From assembly GCF_020217025.1 (NCBI RefSeq), contig NZ_JAIWOF010000002.1, forward strand, positions 1-10,000: DNA of 10,000 nucleotides. Direction: 5' to 3'. Shown here piece after piece: positions 1-5,895 of the stretch. The notes beneath the pieces are model-generated. The model searched no databases. It saw nothing but the letters and a program-made list of their open reading frames with translations, and was not told the DNA's origin. The stretch's first letter is position 1, and the number at the start of each line of letters is the position of its first letter. The stretch is from Flavobacterium sp. Lineage in GTDB: Bacteria; Bacteroidota; Bacteroidia; Flavobacteriales; Flavobacteriaceae. The translations under genes were made by a program, and so were the position numbers.

Positions 1-1
1 A

Positions 2-445
2 AGACCTACAACGGTTCCAAGAGACACTTATAAAAACATAAAAGAAACCGGATTCTTTACTGTAAATCATATTACCGAAGAAATGATTGCTGATGCGCAT
101 CATACTTCTTCAAGTTATGACGAACATATTTCGGAATTCGACAAAACGAACTTAGAACCCGAATTTATTGACGACTTGAAAATCCCTTTTGTAAAAGGAA
201 GTCCTGTACAATTACTTTGTAAATATGTGAACGAATACAAAATTGAAGAAAACGATTGTATTCATATTATCGCCTCGATTGAAACCATTTATGCGGATGA
301 AAACTTATTTCACGATGACAATTGGATGCAATTGGATAGAGGAAATGTAGTAGCTATTAATGGTTTAGATGGTTATGCTGTTCCAAAATTAGCAGACAGA
401 TTTCATTATGCGCGACCAGATAAATCTTCAACTTCGATGTTGTAA
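2..445 (+). CDS. Flavin reductase family protein, 3' part (5' end outside window)
   Basis: The reading frame is open from base 2 to a TAA at 443-445, giving the last 147 residues of a longer protein. An internal ATG at 83 is not the real start, because family-typical sequence ([17 protein letters not shown], then FTVNHI) lies upstream of it in the same frame. These motifs and the later segments FVKGSP and IIASIE resemble the flavin reductase-like FMN-binding split-barrel family (DIM6/NTAB type). Such proteins bind FMN or FAD and reduce flavin with NAD(P)H; they are cytoplasmic. The stop codon overlaps the start of the DUF2256 gene by one base, and two flavoprotein photolyases follow. A job in flavin supply or light-linked redox chemistry is therefore plausible, but it is inferred from context. 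The family assignment is firm; the substrate is unknown. Confidence 0.85.
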   Translation, partial: RPTTVPRDTYKNIKETGFFTVNHITEEMIADAHHTSSSYDEHISEFDKTNLEPEFIDDLKIPFVKGSPVQLLCKYVNEYKIEENDCIHIIASIETIYADENLFHDDNWMQLDRGNVVAINGLDGYAVPKLADRFHYARPDKSSTSML

Positions 446-585
446 TGGCACATAAAAAAGTAAATCTTCCTGAAAAAATCTGTAAAACCTGTCAACGTCC
501 TTTTTCATGGCGCAAAAAATGGGAGAAAAATTGGGAAGAAGTTATGTATTGCAGTGATAAATGTAGAATGAATAAAAACAAATAG
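445..585 (+). CDS. DUF2256 small Cys-motif protein
   Basis: This 46-residue ORF runs from an ATG at 445, overlapping the previous TAA by one base, to a TAG at 583-585; the photolyase ATG follows after one base. It has four cysteines, C13-x2-C16 and C36-x3-C40, around a basic and aromatic centre ([12 protein letters not shown]), and it ends with the YCSDKC motif. This is the DUF2256 pattern, a family of about 40-60 residues that I recall as commonly lying next to photolyase/cryptochrome genes. Four paired cysteines suggest a zinc ribbon or other metal site, and the Arg/Lys/Trp-rich centre could contact nucleic acid; both are inferences. No function has been established for the family as far as I know. 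It is easily missed by gene callers because of its length. Confidence 0.88.
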   Translation: MAHKKVNLPEKICKTCQRPFSWRKKWEKNWEEVMYCSDKCRMNKNK

Positions 586-586
586 C

Positions 587-1873
587 ATGAACGGATTAAT
601 ATGGTTTAGAAACGATTTGCGCACGATTGACAATCATTCGTTGTACAATGCTTGTAGAGAAAATGAAAAAGTAATAGGCATTTATTGTTTAGATCCGAGA
701 CATTTCGAAACAACTCAATACGGTTTCAAGAAAACAGAAAAATTTAGAACGCAATTTCTTTTAGAAACTTTAACCGAATTACAACAAAACTTAGAGGAGA
801 AGAATATCTCCTTATTAATTTATTATGGTTATCCAGAACAATTAATTCCTGAAGTAGCTGAAAAACATCAAATTGACACGATTTATAGTCAAAACGAATG
901 GACACAAGAAGAAGTAGATGTTGAAACTGAAGTGCGAATTCCTGCGGTGAATTGGAAAACGTATTACGATCAATTCTTATTCCATCCAGATGATGTTCCT
1001 TATGAAGATTGGGAGAAAATACCAGAAGTTTTTACAGAGTTCAGAAAACAATTGGAAAAGAAAATTCGAGTGCGACCAACCGTTGCCATTTCAGCAAAAC
1101 CAATTTCAAATCTAATTGAAGAAAAAACCTCAATTCCTACATTAGAAGATTTAGGATTTGAAGATTTCAAACAACCAAATAAAACTGCTTTTCCATTTAA
1201 AGGTGGCGAAAATCAAGCAAAAAAACGCATCAAAGAATATTTTTGGGACACCAAAAAACTAGCGGTTTACAAGAAAACTCGTAATGGTTTGGTTGGAAAA
1301 GATTATAGTTCAAAACTTTCAGCTTGGTTGGCAAATGGTAGTATTTCGGCACGAATGATTTATTGGGAAATCCAACAATTTGAGAAAAAAGTAGTCAAAA
1401 ACGAAGATACGTATTGGTTGATTTTCGAGTTGATTTGGCGTGATTATTTCAAATACATTTCACTAAAACACGGAAACAAAATATTTCAATTGAACGGTAT
1501 TTTGCAAAAAGAATACCATTGGAACCAAAATACAAAAGCTTTCAATCAATGGACAAATGGTACTACGCCCGAACATTTCGTGAATGCCAACATGATTGAA
1601 TTGCAGAAAACAGGTTGGATGAGCAATCGCGGCCGTCAAAATGTTGCGAGTTATTGGGCAAAAGAATGGGAACAAGATTGGCGCATTGGGGCGGCTTATT
1701 TCGAAAGCATGCTAATTGATTACGATGTGCATAGCAATTATAGCAATTGGATGTACAATGCTGGCGTTGGCAATGACCCAAGAGATAGAAAATTCAACAT
1801 CAAACGTCAAGCGGAACTATATGATGGCGATGGAAAATTTCAAAAAATGTGGTTAATTCCTGAATTATTTTAA
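587..1873 (+). CDS. DASH-type cryptochrome / deoxyribodipyrimidine photolyase
   Basis: A 428-residue flavoprotein of the photolyase/cryptochrome superfamily. The N-terminal Rossmann-like antenna domain begins with GLIWFRNDLRTIDNHSL (residues 3-19). The C-terminal helical FAD domain covers about residues 210-420 and contains RNGLVGKDYSSKLSAWLANG (232-251), ELIWRDYFKY (281-290), TGWMSNRGRQN (342-351) and DYDVHSNYSNWMYNAGVG (378-395). The pattern of ELIWRDYF, WMSNRGRQN and the DVHSNYSNWMYNAG loop fits the CRY-DASH clade better than classical CPD photolyase. CRY-DASH proteins use blue light, FADH and often a folate antenna to repair cyclobutane dimers, mainly in single-stranded DNA, and some act as photoreceptors. 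The length is at the short end for the family, with no C-terminal extension. The ATG lies one base after the DUF2256 stop, and the TAA abuts the next start codon. DASH versus another photolyase class would be settled by a phylogeny. Confidence 0.9.
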   Translation: MNGLIWFRNDLRTIDNHSLYNACRENEKVIGIYCLDPRHFETTQYGFKKTEKFRTQFLLETLTELQQNLEEKNISLLIYYGYPEQLIPEVAEKHQIDTIYSQNEWTQEEVDVETEVRIPAVNWKTYYDQFLFHPDDVPYEDWEKIPEVFTEFRKQLEKKIRVRPTVAISAKPISNLIEEKTSIPTLEDLGFEDFKQPNKTAFPFKGGENQAKKRIKEYFWDTKKLAVYKKTRNGLVGKDYSSKLSAWLANGSISARMIYWEIQQFEKKVVKNEDTYWLIFELIWRDYFKYISLKHGNKIFQLNGILQKEYHWNQNTKAFNQWTNGTTPEHFVNANMIELQKTGWMSNRGRQNVASYWAKEWEQDWRIGAAYFESMLIDYDVHSNYSNWMYNAGVGNDPRDRKFNIKRQAELYDGDGKFQKMWLIPELF

Positions 1874-3406
1874 ATGAAAACACTTCGATTACTTTTGGGC
1901 GACCAACTCAATTCGGAACATTCTTGGTTTGATGAAGTCAATCCAGATGTGATGTATGTGATGGCAGAAATGCGTCAGGAAACGGATTATGTGAAACATC
2001 ACGTTCAAAAAGTGGTGGCATTTTTTCTTGCGATGCGAAATTTTTCTGAGGAATTAATACTTAAAGGTCATCAAGTGATTTATTATACAATTTCGGATGC
2101 GAATAATCCTCATAATTTAGAACAATTGATTTTGGATTTGATAGAGAAGAATAAAATCGAGCAATTTGAATACCAATTTCCTGATGAATATCGATTGGAC
2201 GAACAATTGAAATCCATCTGCGAAAAACTTTCCATTCCCAAAAAAGCTGTCGATTCGGAACATTTTTATACTTCTAGAACTGAATTAGGTGATTTTTTCA
2301 AAGGAAAAAAGCAACTTTTGATGGAAAGTTTCTATCGCATGATGCGAAAAAAACACGCTGTTTTAATGATAGGTGATCAACCTTTAGACGGAAAATGGAA
2401 TTTTGACCACAACAACCGCAATCAATATAAAAACGAAGTTCCGATTCCGTTTCCTTTGGAATTTCATAAAAAAGTGAGTGAAATTGTTGACGAAATTGAA
2501 AGTCAAAACATCATCACTTTTGGAAGTATTGATGTGGAAAATTTCAATTGGCCGACTTCAAGAAACGAAAGTTTGCAATTGATTGACTATTTCTGTGAGC
2601 ATTTTCTAGAGCATTTTGGAACGTATCAAGATTCCTTGTTTTCTGGGCATAAATTTCTGTTTCATTCTCGTTTGTCCTTTGCGATGAATTCCAAAATGAT
2701 TAGTCCGAAAGAAGTGGTTGATGCTGTGGTTTCGTATTATTATCAAAATCAAGAAACGATTGAATTGGCGCAAGTAGAAGGTTTTGTGCGACAAATTATC
2801 GGTTGGCGCGAATATGTCAGAGGAATTTATTGGAAAGAAATGCCGAATTATGCCCAAATGAACACCTTAGAAAACTACAATCCGCTACCTGATTTCTTTT
2901 GGACAGGAAAAACCAAAATGAAATGTATGCAACATTCGATTTCTCAAAGTTTATCGGAAGCGTATGCGCATCATATTCAGCGATTGATGGTGATTGGAAA
3001 TTTTTCCTTGTTAGCCCAATTGCATCCTGACGAAGTGGACGCTTGGTATTTAGGCGTTTACATTGATGCGATTGAATGGGTAGAAATGCCGAATACTCGC
3101 GGCATGAGTCAATATGCTGATGGCGGAATTGTAGCAACAAAACCTTATGTTTCTTCAGGAAGTTACATTAATAAAATGAGCAATTATTGTGGCAGTTGTC
3201 ATTACAACGTAAAAGAGAAATTGGGCGATAAAGCCTGTCCGTTTAATAGTTTGTATTGGCATTTTTTAGATGAGAAAAAACAGCATTTTGCAAACAATCA
3301 AAGAATGAGCATGATGTTAGCTTTACTAAGAAAAATGAAACCTGAAGAATTAGCCGCTACGAAAGAAAAAGCGATATCGATTTTGGAGGATATCAATAAT
3401 TTATAA
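1874..3406 (+). CDS. Fe-S bacterial (6-4) photolyase (FeS-BCP / PhrB class)
   Basis: A 510-residue protein beginning KTLRLLLGDQLN, typical of the deoxyribodipyrimidine photolyase-related (DPRP) family. Family knowledge, mainly Agrobacterium PhrB, gives FAD, a 6,7-dimethyl-8-ribityllumazine antenna and a [4Fe-4S] cluster held by C350, C438, C441 and C454. Here cysteines sit at 351, 439, 442 and 455, the same spacing shifted by one. The His pair at 366-367 matches the PhrB H365/H366 pair needed for (6-4) lesion repair, and W343, W391 and Y392 match its W342, W390 and Y391 electron-transfer residues. All hallmarks of an active enzyme are therefore present, and the expected role is blue-light repair of (6-4) photoproducts. 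The start codon follows directly after the cryptochrome stop, so translation is probably coupled. A terminator hairpin follows the stop at once. Confidence 0.94.
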   Translation: MKTLRLLLGDQLNSEHSWFDEVNPDVMYVMAEMRQETDYVKHHVQKVVAFFLAMRNFSEELILKGHQVIYYTISDANNPHNLEQLILDLIEKNKIEQFEYQFPDEYRLDEQLKSICEKLSIPKKAVDSEHFYTSRTELGDFFKGKKQLLMESFYRMMRKKHAVLMIGDQPLDGKWNFDHNNRNQYKNEVPIPFPLEFHKKVSEIVDEIESQNIITFGSIDVENFNWPTSRNESLQLIDYFCEHFLEHFGTYQDSLFSGHKFLFHSRLSFAMNSKMISPKEVVDAVVSYYYQNQETIELAQVEGFVRQIIGWREYVRGIYWKEMPNYAQMNTLENYNPLPDFFWTGKTKMKCMQHSISQSLSEAYAHHIQRLMVIGNFSLLAQLHPDEVDAWYLGVYIDAIEWVEMPNTRGMSQYADGGIVATKPYVSSGSYINKMSNYCGSCHYNVKEKLGDKACPFNSLYWHFLDEKKQHFANNQRMSMMLALLRKMKPEELAATKEKAISILEDINNL

Positions 3407-3408
3407 AA

Positions 3409-3435
3409 AAACCGAAGCTTTTAAAACTTCGGTTT
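3409..3435. terminator. Bidirectional intrinsic terminator between convergent genes
   Basis: A perfect 9-bp stem pairs AAACCGAAG (3409-3417) with CTTCGGTTT (3427-3435) around a 9-nt loop. It starts three bases after the photolyase stop on the plus strand and lies 25 bases past the lipoprotein stop on the minus strand. In the minus direction the stem is followed by a run of seven T (complement of A3404-3410 region), a classic U-tract. In the plus direction the tail is T-rich but interrupted (GGTTATTTATTTATT). It can end transcripts from both sides. Confidence 0.85.
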
Positions 3436-3460
3436 GGTTATTTATTTATTAAAATTAATC

Positions 3461-4069
3461 CTATTCCCATTTGTCAGTTCTTTTTTGTTGATCATTTAGA
3501 GTTAAATAGTGAATAGCAATCAACAACTGAATATTAGGATCGTCTAAATCGAATTCTTTCGGATTTTTATAAATACTTTGTTGTAACCAGCCTACTGATT
3601 CAAAATCTCCTGCTTCAATAAGTCTATCCGCATAATTTTTAACTTCTGGATTATTTTTTCCAAGTTCAGTCAAAAATTTTTGATATTTCCCATTATATTT
3701 TGAACCTAAATTTCTTAATTCCAAACCAGTATCTGGATAAGTCGCTTTTCCGAACTCCCATATTTCGTCAAACGTAGATTTTGAAATAGAATTGTAAAGT
3801 TCTTTTTGTTTTTCAAAATCCACTTTTTCTAAAATCGGGTGCCAACCATTTTCTAATAATCCAGGTAATATTTTAGAAAAACAGACTTTAAAATCAGATT
3901 TTTTATTTTCAGATATTTGGTTTTTAAAAAAGTCTCTTATTTTATTCAAGTCAGAGATTTGATCAGTGGAAAAGTTATTCTCTAGTTCAACTGTTGAATA
4001 TTGAGATTTACAAGAGAAACTCAGTTGCAAAATTATTATTCCAAATATCAATATTAATACTTTTCTCAT
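3461..4069 (-). CDS. Putative lipoprotein of unknown function
   Basis: A 202-residue protein starting at the ATG at 4069 (a TTG four codons upstream is a less likely start). The N terminus has two basic residues (RK), a hydrophobic stretch LILIFGIIILQL and a cysteine at position 20 in the context LSFSC, which reads as a type II (lipoprotein) signal peptide with a relaxed lipobox. The mature part is hydrophilic, mostly alpha-helical in appearance, with Trp/Phe-rich segments (STFDEIWEFGKA at 99-110, ESVGWLQQSIYKNP at 157-170). I do not recognise a named domain. No S-D/E-rich surface export signal follows the cysteine, so an inner-facing location is possible. It is the last gene on the minus-strand run, 58 bases after the HNH-like gene, with a terminator behind it. 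The function is unknown. Confidence 0.75.
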   Translation of the reverse strand: MRKVLILIFGIIILQLSFSCKSQYSTVELENNFSTDQISDLNKIRDFFKNQISENKKSDFKVCFSKILPGLLENGWHPILEKVDFEKQKELYNSISKSTFDEIWEFGKATYPDTGLELRNLGSKYNGKYQKFLTELGKNNPEVKNYADRLIEAGDFESVGWLQQSIYKNPKEFDLDDPNIQLLIAIHYLTLNDQQKRTDKWE

Positions 4070-4092
4070 ATTACAAAACAAAAAACTTTAAG

Positions 4093-4113
4093 AAACTGAA
4101 ACAAGTTCAGTTT
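4093..4113 (-). terminator. Possible weak terminator after the HNH-like gene
   Basis: An 8-bp perfect stem (AAACTGAA at 4093-4100 with TTCAGTTT at 4106-4113, 5-nt loop) begins 13 bases after the stop codon of the HNH-like gene in the minus direction. The tail that follows is CTTAAAGTTTTTTG, so the U-run is delayed by several bases. It may end or attenuate the upstream transcript. No convincing promoter for the lipoprotein gene fits in the remaining bases, so partial read-through is likely. Confidence 0.4.
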
Positions 4114-4126
4114 GACAAAAAAATTA

Positions 4127-4702
4127 TTAAACTTGTATATGTCCCCAATTTTGACCCCATTTAATGCGATAAATTTGCATTTCGGAAACATTAAATTCTT
4201 TTGCGGTTTTTCTAACGCTGAACTTTTCACCTTGTCGCTTCATTTTTAACTTTATTCGCATTACTTGAGTAGAGGTTAATTTTCTACCATCACGTTTAAT
4301 GTTATCTTCTTGAAACTTCTTAAAAGCGGCTTTTACAGCTGGACTTTTATGACCGTGAGCTCGCATCTCATTATAAGTTGCCCATTTCAAATTATACAAC
4401 TGATTGTTCATTTTATCATAATCAAGATGTAAAACATATTCTTGGTCTTCACTTACTCTTGGAATAAAAAGCTCCGCCACCATTTTATGAATGGCATGAG
4501 AATAATAACTTTTTTTTCCATTAACGGATCTAACATAACGTAAAAATAGAAAACCTTCAGTAGGAGCTCCTTTTAAAATTTTACCATTTTCAATTGTATC
4601 GGTAAAACTTTTGAGTCTTCCATAGTTTGAAACGGCATACCTAACTTTTCCGGGCACTTGGATGGGGTATTCTTTCCATTGCTCAATTACAAAGTGACTC
4701 AT
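4127..4702 (-). CDS. NUMOD4 / HNH-like protein with C-terminal helix-turn-helix
   Basis: A 191-residue protein in three parts. Residues 8-32 (EQWKEYPIQVPG, then YAVSNYGRLKSF) match the NUMOD4 motif of homing-endonuclease-associated modules. Residues 69-116 (HAIHKMVAELFIP, then LHLDYDKMNN and LYNLKWATYNEMRAH) follow the HNH_3 nuclease layout. The central His (H92) and the NN/NLKW asparagines (N99, N100, N104) are kept, but the usual NHIDG is LHLDY. Residues 140-191 carry a helix-turn-helix (SVRKTAKEFNVSEMQIYRIK) and end in NWGHIQV. I chose the ATG at 4702: starting at 4804 would add 34 residues without family likeness and overlap the upstream gene. It may be a nuclease, or an HNH fold reused as a DNA-binding regulator, as I suspect for this Bacteroidota group. 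It lies 70 bases after the arginase-family gene, with no clear promoter of its own. Confidence 0.82.
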   Translation of the reverse strand: MSHFVIEQWKEYPIQVPGKVRYAVSNYGRLKSFTDTIENGKILKGAPTEGFLFLRYVRSVNGKKSYYSHAIHKMVAELFIPRVSEDQEYVLHLDYDKMNNQLYNLKWATYNEMRAHGHKSPAVKAAFKKFQEDNIKRDGRKLTSTQVMRIKLKMKRQGEKFSVRKTAKEFNVSEMQIYRIKWGQNWGHIQV

Positions 4703-4772
4703 ATTTTTGTCTTTAAATAAATTAAGGGGCGAATTATTTAAGACTTTCGTCTGATTTAATGCAAGATATAAA

Positions 4773-5849
4773 TTATTTGTTAAACTTGATTTTGTTCCCA
4801 ACATTCATTTTCTGAGATTTCGCAAAAGCACCACACATGTGAAATAACATTCTTGCTCCTACGTTTCCATCCCAATCGTCATCACCTGGCGCTACTTCTA
4901 CTAAATCAAATCCGATGATTTCTTTATTTGTTTCTGCTAAACGATTGAATAAATAAGCGGCTTGTTCAAATGAAAATCCGCCTGGAACTGGAGTTCCTGT
5001 GTTGGGACAATACCAAGGATACATTCCATCAATATCGAAAGAAATACAAACTTTTTCTGGTAACGAAGCGATGATATGATCACATTGTTGTTGCCACGTT
5101 TTGCCTTCAAAAGCTTCTTGTTTTAAATCCATATCGGTATGCACTAAAACTCTATCTTTCAACGCTACTTCTACTTCTTGCTCACAAAAATCGCGAATAC
5201 CCACTTGTACAATTTTAGAAATTTGAGGAATTTGTAACGCATTGTACATAATAGAAGCGTGCGAATAAGTAAATCCTTCGTAAGCAATACGCAAATCCAT
5301 ATGCGCATCTAAATGTAAGATTCCGAAGTTGTCGTATTTAGTGGCTAAAGCTTGATAATACCCAAGAGGAGTTGAATGGTCTCCACCGAGTAGCACCACT
5401 TTTTTACCTTGATTCATCCAATGTAAAACACGGTCTTTTACTTCTTGATGCAATTCCTTACACACTTTATTGATTTTATCTAAATCCGCTTGTAAGGCTG
5501 GAAAAGTCGCCACATCTTCTCCACTTTCTAAAGCTTCGATTATGGGTTGGGCTAAACTTTTATATTTTTCAGAATTCTTTGCCCAATGCTCAGGCGCTTC
5601 ATCCATGTAAATTCCTAATTTCCATAATTCAGGAAATTCTTGGTGATTTAAATCCACTTGAAAAGAGGCATCTAAAATAGCATCTGGCCCTTCCGAAGCA
5701 CCGGCTCCATAACTCACCGTAACTTCCCAAGGCACTGGAATTACAATAATTTCACTTTGCTCTGCCGAAAAAGGCAAACCAAAAATAGTAGCATCGGCTA
5801 ACCCAGGTTGAGAAGGGTCAAAATTTTCTATGATTTGTTGTTTGGTCAT
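4773..5849 (-). CDS. Arginase/ureohydrolase family enzyme, substrate unassigned
   Basis: A 358-residue member of the arginase/agmatinase/formimidoylglutamase superfamily, whose members hydrolyse amidino- or formimino-type C-N bonds at a two-metal (Mn, sometimes Ni) centre. All six metal ligands are visible: H158 in LLGGDHST, D181, H183 and D185 in LDAHMDLR, and D272 and D274 in SFDIDGMYP; E318 sits in the conserved VEVAP. The usual ALDP after the third motif is GMYPWYCPNTGTPVPGG (275-291), an unusual variant. The N-terminal region and an insert around residues 60-140 make it longer than typical agmatinase (about 300-310). The start is the ATG at 5849 rather than a TTG seven codons upstream. 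It lies 46 bases after kynU and probably shares its transcript. Candidates are agmatinase, arginase, formimidoylglutamase, guanidine-type hydrolase or an amidohydrolase linked to kynurenine; the sequence does not decide. Confidence 0.88.
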   Translation of the reverse strand: MTKQQIIENFDPSQPGLADATIFGLPFSAEQSEIIVIPVPWEVTVSYGAGASEGPDAILDASFQVDLNHQEFPELWKLGIYMDEAPEHWAKNSEKYKSLAQPIIEALESGEDVATFPALQADLDKINKVCKELHQEVKDRVLHWMNQGKKVVLLGGDHSTPLGYYQALATKYDNFGILHLDAHMDLRIAYEGFTYSHASIMYNALQIPQISKIVQVGIRDFCEQEVEVALKDRVLVHTDMDLKQEAFEGKTWQQQCDHIIASLPEKVCISFDIDGMYPWYCPNTGTPVPGGFSFEQAAYLFNRLAETNKEIIGFDLVEVAPGDDDWDGNVGARMLFHMCGAFAKSQKMNVGNKIKFNK

Positions 5850-5872
5850 TTTTTTTGTTTCAAGTTTCAAAT

Positions 5873-5891
5873 TTCAGGTTTTGAACCCGAA
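5873..5891 (-). other. Short hairpin in the kynU-arginase family intergenic gap
   Basis: On the minus-strand RNA, TTCGGGTT and AACCTGAA pair over 8 bp (one G-U) around a 3-nt loop, starting five bases after the kynU stop. No U-tract follows; instead the sequence continues with two TTGAAAC-like repeats and an A-run up to the next ATG. It is therefore more likely an RNA-processing or stability element than a full terminator. Confidence 0.4.
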
Positions 5892-5895
5892 GTTA

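Noticed and set aside
83..445. Reading the first gene as a complete 120-residue protein starting at ATG 83
   Set aside because: The frame is open upstream to the window edge and encodes family-typical flavin reductase sequence, so the gene is cut by the window rather than starting at 83.
1463..3140. Minus-strand ORFs of 70-107 codons inside the two photolyase genes
   Set aside because: They are opposite-strand shadows of well-conserved coding sequence, with no protein-like composition or recognisable domains.
4070..4081. TTG start for the lipoprotein, four codons upstream of the ATG
   Set aside because: It puts MFCN in front of a standard RK-plus-hydrophobic signal peptide; the ATG at 4069 gives a normal lipoprotein leader.
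4728..4765. Terminator after the arginase-family gene
   Set aside because: Only a 4-bp AGAC/GTCT stem with a short loop is found, with poor flanking pairing and no U-tract; too weak to call.
4703..4804. N-terminal extension of the HNH-like gene to the ATG at 4804
   Set aside because: The 34 extra residues have no family likeness and would overlap the end of the arginase-family gene; the ATG at 4702 sits just before the NUMOD4 motif.
4127..5849. HNH-like gene as a homing element inserted into the arginase-family gene
   Set aside because: The arginase-family gene is complete with its own stop and all motifs, and no intron, intein or split reading frame is seen.
5850..5870. TTG start for the arginase-family gene
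   Set aside because: The added residues come from the TTGAAAC repeat region of the intergenic gap; the ATG at 5849 is a better start.
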